In this document: positions 48,241-58,131 of the stretch, one piece after another | Numbering within the stretch: the stretch's first letter is position 1 | Layout of the letters: every line of letters begins with the position of its first letter | Assembly (NCBI GenBank): GCA_022578605.1 | Contig: MU394052.1 | Coordinates: forward strand, 620,001 to 684,000 | Reading direction: 5' to 3' | DNA length: 64,000 nucleotides | Origin: Camillea tinctor | Lineage: Eukaryota; Ascomycota; Sordariomycetes; Xylariales; Xylariaceae | Position numbers and translations under genes: made by a program | Notes under the pieces: generated by a model | Seen by the model: the letters and a program-made list of their open reading frames with translations, nothing else | Told to the model about the DNA's origin: nothing | The model's database searches: none

Positions 48241-49020
48241 CTATATAAAGTTATTTTTATTATTTATATACATATTAAAGTTAATTTTAATTAATATATC
48301 ATTAATTATATTACCATAATTTAATAAAAAATTGCATATTACTACTATTGCATATATTATTTTAATTTAAGTGTTAATATATATAAATAAAGATTGCTTA
48401 AAAACATAAAAAATACCTTTTTACTACTTAAACGCTTTTTTAATTACATTATACAATTTAAAATGCTTAAAGTTATATAACTTTTTTTTAGTTTTTAACT
48501 TTATTTTAACTTTAATAAACTTTTATAAGTAATACTGCACATTACAGTATAAAATAAACACTTTTTTTTCGTTAGTAAAGTTAGCATTTTTTAAAATGTA
48601 GTAGTTTTTAAAAATTACTAACTAATTAAAATCCATAGCGTTGTTAAAGATTTTAAAGTTATTTGCAAACTTTTTTTAATTAGCTAAAATATATATAAAC
48701 TTTCCATTAAAATTACATACAATTAGTACATTAATTAATATTTTTCTATAACAATTAATTTAAGTATTTTGCTAGCTAGTAACCCTAATTAAAAAATAAA
48801 ACTTATTTATAGCACTTAAACAGTATATAAAGTATAAAAAAAATTTCAAATCGTTTATAATCCTTAAATAAATAGTATAAAAAGTCGGTTTAATGTTAAA
48901 CTTAGCTAATATAACCATTAAATCAAGTACATCGTAAAAACTAATAAATACAGTACATTTACTTCTTTTAAACTTTTTTTTTATTATTTTAAATATAGTT
49001 TTTTAAATTGTTAATGCAAA
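48241..49020 (-). pseudogene. Decayed PIF/Harbinger DDE transposase
   Basis: A 260-codon frame on the - strand with nine internal stops, all TAA or TAG, ending at TAG 48241-48243. In order from the 5' side it keeps CLSAINKFYFLIRV (family: AIDGTHIPVRV, first catalytic Asp mutated to Asn by GAT to AAT), NCYRKILINVLIVCNFNGKF (family: YRKGFISQNVLAVCDFDMRF), IYILAN* (family: TYVLAGWEG), VQYYL*KF (family: VRYHLKEF), LYNFKHFKLYNVIKKAF (family: LFNLRHASLRNVIERAFG) and NT*IKIIYAIVVICNFL (family: TQVRIVLACCVLHNF). The order and spacing match the DDE domain of Harbinger transposases. Upstream (49020 and above) the frame is cut by a ~170-bp island. The enzyme is not functional. Confidence 0.85.
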
Positions 49021-49026
49021 ATGTGG

Positions 49027-49196
49027 CAGTATAGGGTAGTATTATGAGTATGTAGAAAGATGAGAAGGTGCAACATTGAATGTGCAGCTGCGCTGCACAT
49101 TAAATGTTGCTATCTTCTTATCTTATCTACTAGTGCTAGTACTAGTCCTTATCTTATCTTATTTATGTGGGGTGCTATGCACCCCCTAATATACAG
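49027..49196. repeat. Palindromic island without RIP-like decay inside the transposase
   Basis: This ~170-bp stretch has normal GC and CA/TG content, unlike the AT-rich sequence on both sides, so it probably entered after RIP or escaped it. It contains a perfect arm pair 49079-49087/49093-49101 (AATGTGCAG, loop CTGCG), nested in a wider palindrome 49071-49109, and a second hairpin 49169-49185 (GGGGTGC, loop TAT). Weakly related ends CAGTATAGGG (49027-49036) and, inverted, CTGTATATTAGGGGG (49196-49182) suggest a small inverted-repeat element (MITE-like). No clear target duplication is visible, so the borders are approximate. Confidence 0.5.
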
Positions 49197-49941
49197 TGAT
49201 TGCATCAATTGTAATATAAAAAAAAATAGCAAGTTTTTTATTAATATCGATATTTTGTGCGCTTTTTAAATTTACGTATATAATTAACTACTTTTATAAA
49301 GCATAATAAGTAAATTTCGTTATTTAATACATTTATTAAAATTATTTATTACTTTTAAATAATAAGTACTATATATATATTAAGCCATTAATTCATTTTA
49401 TATATATTTAACGTTAACGTATATACTTATAAATAAATGCTACTATAATTATAGCTATAATAGCACTTATATAGCGTTATTAAGTTTAAAGTAATACATT
49501 TATTATTAAATAGTTATATAAAATATGCTATAATAAAAGCAATAATAAAAAACTTAAAAAATATTAAAAAAAAATTAATTAATCTTTTTAATTAGCTATA
49601 AAGCTTTTTTAACGGTTATAAAAAAACTTAACTTATATAAAAACTTACTAAATAGTTTTTAAACCTTTTAAAGCTTAATTAATTAGCTTAAAGGTTTAAA
49701 AGTAGGCTATAAATAGCTTTATTTGCAGTAAAACGTATAACTTAAAATGAAAAAAAGTTAATATTTAGTGGCTAGTTAGCTTAAAGATTTACTAAGCTAT
49801 TTTACGTATATTTATTAAATTAATCAATGTAGGGATTTAGCAGCATTTTTATTAGGAAATCGTATGGGGCTAAGCTGCTTTTTCTTAAGAACGCTTTATT
49901 AAATAAGCAGCTTGTAGGTAATAAGCATGGTTTTGCTAAAC

Positions 49942-49956
49942 CAAAAGGACACCCCC
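49942..49956 (-). repeat. Right terminal inverted repeat of the Harbinger element
   Basis: Reverse complement reads GGGGGTGTCCTTTTG, 14 of 15 identical to the left end at 46218-46232. It is followed directly by the second CAA (49957-49959). The terminal repeats keep their C and G residues better than the interior. Confidence 0.8.
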
Positions 49957-49959
49957 CAA

Positions 49960-52900
49960 AGAGGGAAAAGAAGAATTAAAAAGTAGTACACTACCTAGTG
50001 GGGGGAAGATTTCTAGTTAGTAAATTATGCATGAAGCCCCTCCAGCACTAACTAACTGGATACCAAAGTTTATTTTATTATACAGTGCAGCCATAAACCC
50101 GGACATACTTACATACATACGGAGGAGTTGTTACGTACACTTACCTAGCAGCATGCTTATTACGGTCGGCCCCAAGTCCAAATAAAAGGGGGAGGTCCGT
50201 AATTCCGATCTGGCCGCAAGGAGCTTGGCGCAATAGTCTATGTCGCGGCGCGTCTGTCAGAGCTCCGCGCCTTGGTTGCCACCGAAAAAGGGAGAGGCTT
50301 GGGAGAGGGAAGATCAGAAAAGTGATTTCAGCACATTAGTAGGGGACCTAGTGTACATATATGTACGTACATGTAGGTTCCGATGTATGGATGCTGGGCA
50401 AGATACCTAACTAACATTAGGTACATTTTAAAAGGAGAAGCTCTGACGTGCAGCAGAACGAACCATTGCCCCTTCCACATGATTAATCAACCCGACCCGA
50501 CTTTCCTCGCTCGTAGTAACGTACTCCCCGTACTACCTACTAGCACTTAACCTATCGTTACACCACTAGAATACACTACGTACATACACTATATTCCCAT
50601 TTAAAGTCACCGCTCGGGCGGTATGGCGCACAAAACTAACACTGAACTAAGCTGTTTATGGGAAAATACCTAGTGCGCAAGGGGAGGGAGGAGGGGGGGC
50701 AGAGGGCACGGTTGAGTGGGAGCATCCGAGGTGCGCGGTCTTGAGGAAAGCACCCAAGATACTCAAGACCGTCGCCCACGGAACTTACATCCCCACGCAA
50801 TCTGGTACGAAATCGAGGTCAACACGTGAGAGGATGCTGGTATTGCTAGGCCCTTGCCGATCCTTAAAAAAAAAACCAACTTCGCGGGCCCACTGCTTTG
50901 AATTCCGTCCCATGTTGGTGGCCATATCCCCCGTGTCTGGTTTAGCACCGAGGAGCCAAGCCTGTGCCTGTCTTGTCTTTTACCTGTACCGTTGTACCGT
51001 TGTACTGTTGTACCTGAACCTTGCATGTGGCTGGGAGGTCCAATGGAAAAGTAGGGTTGATCAGGTACCCGCCATCGTTCTCTTCGCCATGCCCGCGACC
51101 AAGCACTGCAACCACAACCACAACCACAACCAAACCCAACAAAGTAATTAGGCCTGCTTATTGAGTTCACCAGCACGGGACGCGTAAACTTGCGCGTGTG
51201 GGTGAATCGCCACCCGTCAAACATGGCGTGCCAGGACCTAGCCCGAAAATGTTTTAATATGAAAAGTCTCATATTACCACATAACAAAGCAATTCTGGTC
51301 AGTGCGGGAGATTCTAGCTGCGATTTGCGATGGGAAGTGTGGCATCGCAAAGACATCATCATATGCTCGGTCACCGTTCCGAGTCGTCCTCCGTAGCTGC
51401 TGCTCGTCCTGGTGGCGGGCGGCTTACAATAACACTAAGATCCGGTACAGTGTCGAGAACAGGGAAGTCCCGTCGATTCTCTTCGGCTTAACCGCCTCCC
51501 GCATAAATCCAGAAATGAGTACACGAGTGAGCTCGTATGCATTGAGGACAATGCCGTCTGTGTTTGGTGATGGCTGGTATCGTGTCGCAAACAACCCCGC
51601 GCCAATAAGTGCAACGCCGTTTAGAAATGGCAGTCAACCCGCAGCAGCAAATTTGGGCGTGTAAGACGCGCTGCAGATCTTAGTCTTCCAATCCTGCCTT
51701 CTAGAAGCCTCACTCTTACACTACAATGAGATCCCCGTGTTACAGGATCCCTGACTCCTAAACTGCCTGTTTTAAGGCGAGGGGTGCTGATCCTGCGAAA
51801 CAAGGAACAACTTCTAGATAATCGAGGGATTCTAGTAACTTGAACAGATTTTGATCGCGATTACAAGAGTTAAAGACACGGAAGCTTCTGGGCTGACTGA
51901 GTTCTTGCTTTGTCCCGGTAGCCCGGCCAACTTTTGTCATAGTTCAACCTATCAACCACGAGACGGGAAGAAGAAGAAAAAAGAAAGCATCCCGAGCATT
52001 AAGACACTAAAAGGCTCTTGTCTTAAGGGGCTTCCGCTAAGGTCCATACAGCCAGCGTCCGGAAACTCCAGACGGCATGATTGATCCGTTGGTTTTCTTG
52101 CCACCCCCCACTCACACACTCCCCGGGTCAGGGGCAGGGGAAGCTAAACATGCCGTTTCGATTCCTGACATATGGATGGCTGACAAGGCTGGCTAAACAT
52201 ATAGAGTGCCCCCAATAGTCTCGTTGATGGGGTGACTGTGTCTTCACAGCATGAGACTAAGCCCATAGCACAATGCTATAGCAATGGAACAAGGCTACGA
52301 GAATGAGGGGTTCACCTGCAAGTTCAAGGAGTTTGGGATGAGATTGGCTACGAGATCATGGACGCCCGCGTTCATGATACCAGTATTATGCCGCCATCTA
52401 GTGTGACCATTAGTTGTCGCAGGCAATCAATCAGGACTAGGCAGTTCACATAGCACGAATCTCCCATGCCAGCACGCCGTTCCTTACACAACAGGTGTAT
52501 CAAGCACGAGTGTATCAGTTCTTATCCACGGAAAATTACAATCAGTATTCGACATTAGATTTAAGGTGTATAAACACTCCTCGTGTCGGAAATAAAAGGG
52601 GATCGAGGCTTAGTCGAACAACACTGCCGAAAACAGACATAGCATATTGCAGAACGAAGACAAGGTCATAAGTATCACACAACAGTAATTGTGCTTGTGT
52701 TTCTCAAACTTCAAACACAAGCTCCTACCTAACACTGCAGATTTGTGCGAGTTCAATGCAATGCGTTGAGGATGATAGGTCAAGAGGATTTCAGGCGCTT
52801 AATCCCAGGTTACGAATCTCTCTCATAGCCATCATAGTAGGAATCTCTACCCTCCGCCTGCCCCTACCCCCCTTTCCGGTCTCCCAAGAGGCTCCCAAGA

Positions 52901-54181
52901 TGCATCTAGATATACGTTCTTCGGATGGTATGGTTCTCGGTGAGAACATTTCCATGGTGTCTAGCAGATTCTTGTATATTGTGACTAGATTCAGATATCG
53001 AACTAGAGGGCAATTTACTAGCAACCCGAGGCCGAACCATATAATACAAGGAGGTATATAGGTTATCTAGGTAGGTATTGAGGTCTACGTAGTTGTAGAC
53101 TCGAGCTGTCACATAACAAATTGCCTGTTATCAATATGCCTATTGTGCCTAATGCCCTAGATCTGCAATCATCATGAATAACCACAAAGGGTTAACATCA
53201 CTATGCTTCTCTATCTTCCGGGCCTGCATCTACCTACTGAGGATATAATTTAGGAATATAGCATGTAAGGAGAGTATACAATATCTAGCTATATAGTCCA
53301 AGGACGAGGACAGTTCTACACCACACACTTGGCATTATTCCCGGATATGACATAGGAAAGATAGCTTACGGTCTGCGAAAGGCAGATAGATGAACACATA
53401 CTACTATGTGACTGAAATTTATCTACTACTCATAGGAAATAGGTTAGCATGCATGGCATTTCTTTGTGAGCACTTACATATATGCCTGGACCCTACAGAA
53501 CTAATGCTAATGAATCAAGGCAGGTGCGGCTTCATTCATCTAAGGAGTCTACATGTAATTATCTGAAGAAGCAAACATACATACCTACATATGGTACTCC
53601 TGTGTACTAGTAGTAGTAGTAGTAGTAGCTTACAACCAAACTCAACCTTGATGGGAAGTTGTTCATCAGGCAGGAACCATATAGTTTAAGTTTATGTACA
53701 TGCTCATCACTGCACCTTCCAATTCACAGCAATATATGACCTACTACCTAGGTTAGTACCTTCTTATCTTTTGTTTTTTTGATTTCCCAGTTTGCTTAAT
53801 ACCGTTGTCCCCAAGCTTTCCCTTGTTTACAAACCTTTCTCCCTTTTCACTCACCTCTCAATCATCTTCCACCATCCTGTTATTAGAGACAGCAGGAATA
53901 CCAACACAACAGCAGCACCTACACCAAAGACACCACCAACGACAAAGTGCCAACTTCACATCTAGCAAGTGTTTGTTTACACATAACGTAGGCAGGTTCT
54001 ATTAATTAGTATTTATCCTACTCTTTCCGCCGGATACCCATTTCCCTTTCCTACTTATTTGTTGCTATTCAGTTTTCACCCTCCAGCGAGGTGTCTATAG
54101 TTGCGCCTTTCTAACAAAACGCATCATCAGTTCCTGTCAGCCACTAGTGCTCGTTCATCGTCTCTGAGCTAGACTCAGAAA
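49960..54181. other. Right flank of the transposon and gene-poor spacer
   Basis: About 4.2 kb with no supported gene. From 50150 base composition returns to normal. Frames at 50741-51151 (+), 50763-51374 (-) and 51302-51664 (+) are of moderate length but have no motif or consistent codon use. A CCACAACCA run lies near 51104-51127, and a (TAG)7 repeat at 53608-53628. The last 350 bp before 54182 are C/T-rich (TCCC and TTCC tracts at 53795-53880 and 54040-54100), likely promoter and leader of the Stc1-domain gene. Confidence 0.5.
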
Positions 54182-55811
54182 ATGGCTGGACGGTCATATC
54201 AGCCTCAGGGCAATCGGTATGTTCCTATACTCGTCTATCAGCTTATTCAGACATGCAGTCATGCTAATATGGGGTCTAGTCGTGGAATGGCGCTTCCCAG
54301 ATCGTAAGCTCCAATATCTCAGCATGAGAGATGCAGTATTAACCGTGACGTATAGCTTCAAGTGCGCAACGTGCAAGAGATGGAAACCACCTGCTGCCTT
54401 CTCCCTGAAACAACGTGCCCAGTGGGAGAAGGCAAAGAGGCGCCCGAATGATGACGTTACTGCCGAGTCTATAGGCCTAGTATGCAAGGACCATCTCAAT
54501 GGCGAAATTGAGATCAAATGTGCTGGTCCATGTGGCAAGTCCAATGCTAAATCCCACTTCAGCAAGGCCCAGCGTAACAAACCTCAACCAGTAAGGAACT
54601 TTATACTTTTGGTATGCTTGTTCGTCGCTAATGAGAATACCACAGTGGTGCATCATATGCACCGATTGGAAGATTCGATGGCAAGGCAACGAAACACCCG
54701 ATGTCGCTCCTGACGAAGAAGTCCCTGATAGTGAGCTCGCTGGACAGATCACTCCTTATCCTGGTGGCAGTGTCTGTGGAACTGACCATCATTGCGCTGA
54801 CAGCGATGATGGTTTGGGAATTAACGACTTGAGCGATGGCCACGACACAGTCAATGAACTAGAAGGCAAGGACAACGAATATGATCACAGCACTACTATT
54901 CGTGGTGACTATAAGGGAGGCGAGGTCTTCTCGGTCATCTCGGCTCTTGACAGCGTTGTCATTAGTCATGCTGAATATCATGACAATGACAACGAGGAGG
55001 ACGAGGAAGATGAAGACTATGACAGTGACGACAATTATGACAGTGATGACGGTTATGAGGTACGGTTAACTCTTTCTTTATCGAATCTGGGTTGCTAACA
55101 ACGACCAGGATGTACCTAGAACTATCAGTACACGAAGTATCGGCAAGGCTAGTTCAGTTCAGAGCTCACTCACCACCAAGGGCCCGGCGAGATACAAAGG
55201 CAAGGCAACGGCGGCCCAACTGAGTTCTCTGTGCAACACAGACTACAACACAACGTACAAAGCTCGCGAATATACTCAGGGTTCAGGACGCGTAGATGAT
55301 GCCAATAAACTTCCCCCTCATCTTTGGCATCTGAAGTGGTCTAAAGACGTCCCCAAGACAACATCCAACGCATCTCAGGGAATTAGCTCGACTCGCCAGT
55401 CAAAGACTAGTACTAGTTTACAGGACGAACATGAGACATTGACTAAGACTACTACTCCATCAGAATGCACGACTGATACCCATCCCGATCTGCATAATGG
55501 AGCCGCTTTCACACCCCAAGAATCTACCTTCACTAGAACTACATGCTCTGAGTCTCAGAATTATGGATCAACGGCATCAATTGACGAATCCAATAGAGAT
55601 CGTAGCAAAAACTCCAAATTCTTCAAAGGAGTGAGTATCCCCCCTCCCTCTTATAATCCGTTCTAATGATCTAATTCTATTCTTGCAGAATACGCGCGCA
55701 GTTTTCCCTGCCCCTCGACTATTTGCGACGAGACCGATCAACCATTCAACAGCACCTACTACTGTTTTTGAAGATCAGGGTTACACTAGCGATAGTGAAG
55801 AGGATTTCTGA
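54182..55811 (+). CDS. Stc1-domain (LIM-like zinc-binding) protein, five exons
   Basis: Exons are 54182-54216, 54356-54590, 54646-55059, 55109-55630 and 55689-55811; every junction keeps frame and gives 442 residues. The N-terminal ~100 residues form an Stc1-type domain: RFKCATCKRWKPPAAFS (C15, C18), CKDH (C55, H58), EIKCAGPCGK (C67, C71), then FSKAQRNKPQPWCIICTDWK (C92, C95). In Schizosaccharomyces pombe, Stc1 uses such a domain to link Argonaute (RITS) to the Clr4 H3K9 methyltransferase complex; in filamentous fungi the domain occurs in many proteins of unknown role. After it comes a very acidic Asp/Glu/Tyr region (about 170-228), a Ser/Thr-rich stretch and an acidic end (YTSDSEEDF). The start is the first ATG of exon 1 in good context (CAGAAAATGG). 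Introns carry GTATGT, GTAAGG, GTACGG and GTGAGT donors. Confidence 0.85.
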
Positions 55812-56993
55812 GCTCAGAGCATCTACAGACTCCAGCTGGGATGATAAATGTTTTGAAACAATAGATCTTCCTGGATGTTGGCTTGTGGGTGCCAATTCCT
55901 GGGTCAGGAGAGTCAGTTCTGACCACATACATTTGATTTTTCCCGCGTGCCAAAAAGTTGGTGATTTATATCTTGCGATTCTCTCGGCCTGTTTTTTTCA
56001 CGCTGCAGTTGCTTTAATTATTATATCTAGGCTCGTTCGGGTACTAGTTATAGTCAAACCGACTGCAGTAAGGAGACGCTGAAGGGTTCGGTCTCGTTTG
56101 TCCCATACCGGGTGGGGATTCTGAAAAATGATGCGAGATAATAGTATGGAAGTGCTCTATGGTTAGGAGCTCTAGATAGACATTGCACATGCGTTTTCTT
56201 TATGCTGAGGTGACTTTCATTCAGTGTGAATATCGATTTTATGGCCGAGAAAAGTGTTGTCGTGTCCCTCAACGGCTAGCCAATGTGCTGATCTACGAAC
56301 CTATTTACTAACATATAAACCTCCCTTCAGATATCAAGAAATAGATAAACTATCCTAGTTGGCCTTAGTGATGGCTTTATTTGAAGATCCTGCTCTGACT
56401 TCCCGATTCCTTTTTCTAATGACCCCTATTTCTTATTACGTGTTATCACACTTGACTAAACCAGAACGGTAACACCCTTATACTCTTTCTATTGATTGTA
56501 GTTGCCCATCATGTAGTGTGTAACTCTATGGGCTCCTTAATTTATTGTTTCTTTCTCTATTCGGAATAAGCGAGTGATAGTTGAAGGTCGATTCACTTGT
56601 TTTTTGGGCGCACAACCTGCGCTGATGTCTGGGTCGTTTGATTGTAGGTAGTGATTCAATGAATGAATCTAACACTCCTATACGAATAGTGAATTCCCAA
56701 GACCATATTCATAGTACTAGAAATAAGTAATAAAGGTAAGATGGGCATAACTAACCGGCTCTGGAAGTATGAAAAACTCCTTCCCCTTTTGTTGCCCCTA
56801 AAATTTATCTAGGGGCTACGGCGATAAATATATCTGCTTCATACTTTATTGGTGCTCGGACTTCGTCACTGGGTACATACTGAAGTGTACGTCTTCCTTG
56901 CCTACTCATACGCCTCCTTTATCTTCTTTCTCAAAAAACAGGCCGGGAACTCACTCGATCTTATCAAACTCTCCCTAGCTGGCTTATACAAAC
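55812..56993. other. Intergenic region
   Basis: 3' UTR of the Stc1-domain gene and spacer, AT-rich with short frames only. The sequence just upstream of 56994 includes CTCCCTAGCTGGC and a TTTCTC tract, a possible leader for the next gene. Confidence 0.5.
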
Positions 56994-57632
56994 ATGTCGC
57001 TTGCGAGGATGAAGTATTCCGTCGCCGCGGTGCTCGTAGCGGCAGCGAGCCACCTCGTTTCCGTAACCCTCATGCCCGGCGAGCCAGACCTCCAGATATT
57101 CCTAGCAGACAACTCAGACGATCTGGCCAGGGGATTGGAACGCCAGGGTTTCACTTCCGTGCCCATGAAGTGGGCCGGCCAGACCGACGACTCGGGAGAT
57201 ACTTATCTGTTTTTTGGAACCTGTGCGTGACTCGCCCCCTTTTCTCACTCTATCCCTCTCCCTGCTTGTAGCTGAACGTTCCTTTGGAGATGCGTTTCTC
57301 AGGTCTCTATACTTTACCCCCGCCAAGCATCAACCAAGCCGCCAAAACGCGCACCATCCTCGCTCCGCAGCGTGACAACCAGGGTTCGTGCTCGCTCCCA
57401 GCTCGGCGGACGGCGAGTGGATCACGTGGTGCAATCTGCGGGAATACGCATTCTCCGCGCCGGCGACGACGGCGATCACGTTAAGGGCGAGCACTTCCCG
57501 CGGGAAAACCTGCATAATGCCGCTTATAAGACGGTGGTGGGGAGCACAAATGTATCGTTGCGGGGAGGCGCGGATGCGTGTCGTGTGTGGACGGGCCCGT
57601 GGGAGGAGCGGGGTGATGGGGTGGTGAGATAA
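56994..57632 (+). pseudogene. Small secreted-type protein, probably frame-shifted
   Basis: I do not recognise the family. An N-terminal frame (56994-57222) encodes MKYSVAAVLVAAASHLVSV, a good signal-peptide-like segment, then DLQIFLADNSDDLARGLERQ and GDTYLFFGT. The donor GTGCGT at 57223 and the CAG at 57382 can join exon 1 to WFVLAPSSADGEW and ITWCNLREYAFSA, both in GC-rich codons. Around 57457-57470 the coding-like signal moves to another frame (GDDGDHVKGEHFPRENLHN to CRVWTGPWEE, stop at 57630-57632), which suggests loss of one base or a sequencing error. A shorter model with a 49-bp intron (57223-57271) and a 31-bp exon also reaches the second frame without a shift but gives poor sequence in between. 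Treated as a possible broken gene; two Cys are visible in the second half, so an effector-like role is only a guess. Confidence 0.45.
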
Positions 57633-58131
57633 GGGGGTGAGGGGATGGGTGGATGGGTATATACCTAGATATCTAAGGGATAGGGGGTTGAATGGGGACG
57701 TTGCATTGGAAGGGATTTATTTCCTTTGATAGAGGCTCTTTTCGCGTGAGAAAAAAAGAAATGATAAAATAGAAATGAATGACGGTTCTCTCATATAACG
57801 TAAGGTAGACTACGACCAAATCAAGCTTGTCGGCGGGGTTGTAGAACCTCCCGTAGTTGTTCACCACACAATGGAAATGAATTATCCTGAACTAGGGTAC
57901 AGATATACTGAAGGTTTATACTAAAGTATATGTTGGTATCAGAAAAGAATCGGGCAAGTATGGTATTGGAAATCAAACGAAGCGATTTCCTTTACCGATC
58001 ACACATATTTTTACCACCAGCACCACCACCATACTCTCTCTAAGCTTCGATATTTCTCTAACTTCGATCACCAAGATTCCAGTAACGCCCGCAGAAGTCT
58101 CGCAAACCCACTGAACAGCGGTAGCGTATAT
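57633..58131. other. Convergent 3' region
   Basis: 499 bp between the secreted-type gene (ending at 57632) and the transporter gene (ending at 58132). GGGTGGATGGGT repeats at 57640-57660, then AT-rich with AAATAGAAATGAATG-type sequence near 57765-57780. Probable 3' UTRs of both. No gene is seen. Confidence 0.5.

Larger units (their letters stand above)
46218..49956. mobile_element. RIP-degraded PIF/Harbinger DNA transposon (3.74 kb)
   Basis: Delimited by terminal inverted repeats 46218-46232 and 49942-49956, flanked by CAA duplications. Inside, base composition is extremely AT-rich and TA-rich, with CA/TG pairs scarce compared with the flanks, which is the footprint of repeat-induced point mutation (C to T in CpA on both strands). 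The - strand half carries a decayed Harbinger-type transposase (48241-49020), and the + strand half a second decayed frame (47142-47747). Both frames are interrupted only by TAA and TAG, as expected when CAA, CAG and TGG codons mutate. PIF/Harbinger elements usually encode a DDE transposase plus a Myb-like DNA-binding protein; whether the second frame is that partner cannot be told. The element is certainly dead. A ~170-bp better-preserved island (49027-49196) sits within it. Confidence 0.82.

Noticed and set aside
49169..49192. Helitron-like 3' end (hairpin followed by CTAAT)
   Set aside because: The hairpin abuts CTAAT directly, there is no TC-type 5' end or Rep/helicase remnant, and the flanking inverted ends fit a MITE-like element better.
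46260..49940. AT-rich block as mitochondrial insertion or centromere
   Set aside because: Terminal inverted repeats, a 3-bp duplication and a recognisable Harbinger transposase explain it as one RIP-mutated transposon; 3.7 kb is too short for a centromere.
50763..51374. 203-codon - strand frame
   Set aside because: No recognisable motif, no fitting splice sites, and a Gly/Cys repeat caused by a CCACAACCA tract; kept as spacer.
51302..51664. 120-codon + strand frame
   Set aside because: Normal GC content made it worth considering, but composition is not protein-like and there is no leader or conserved segment.
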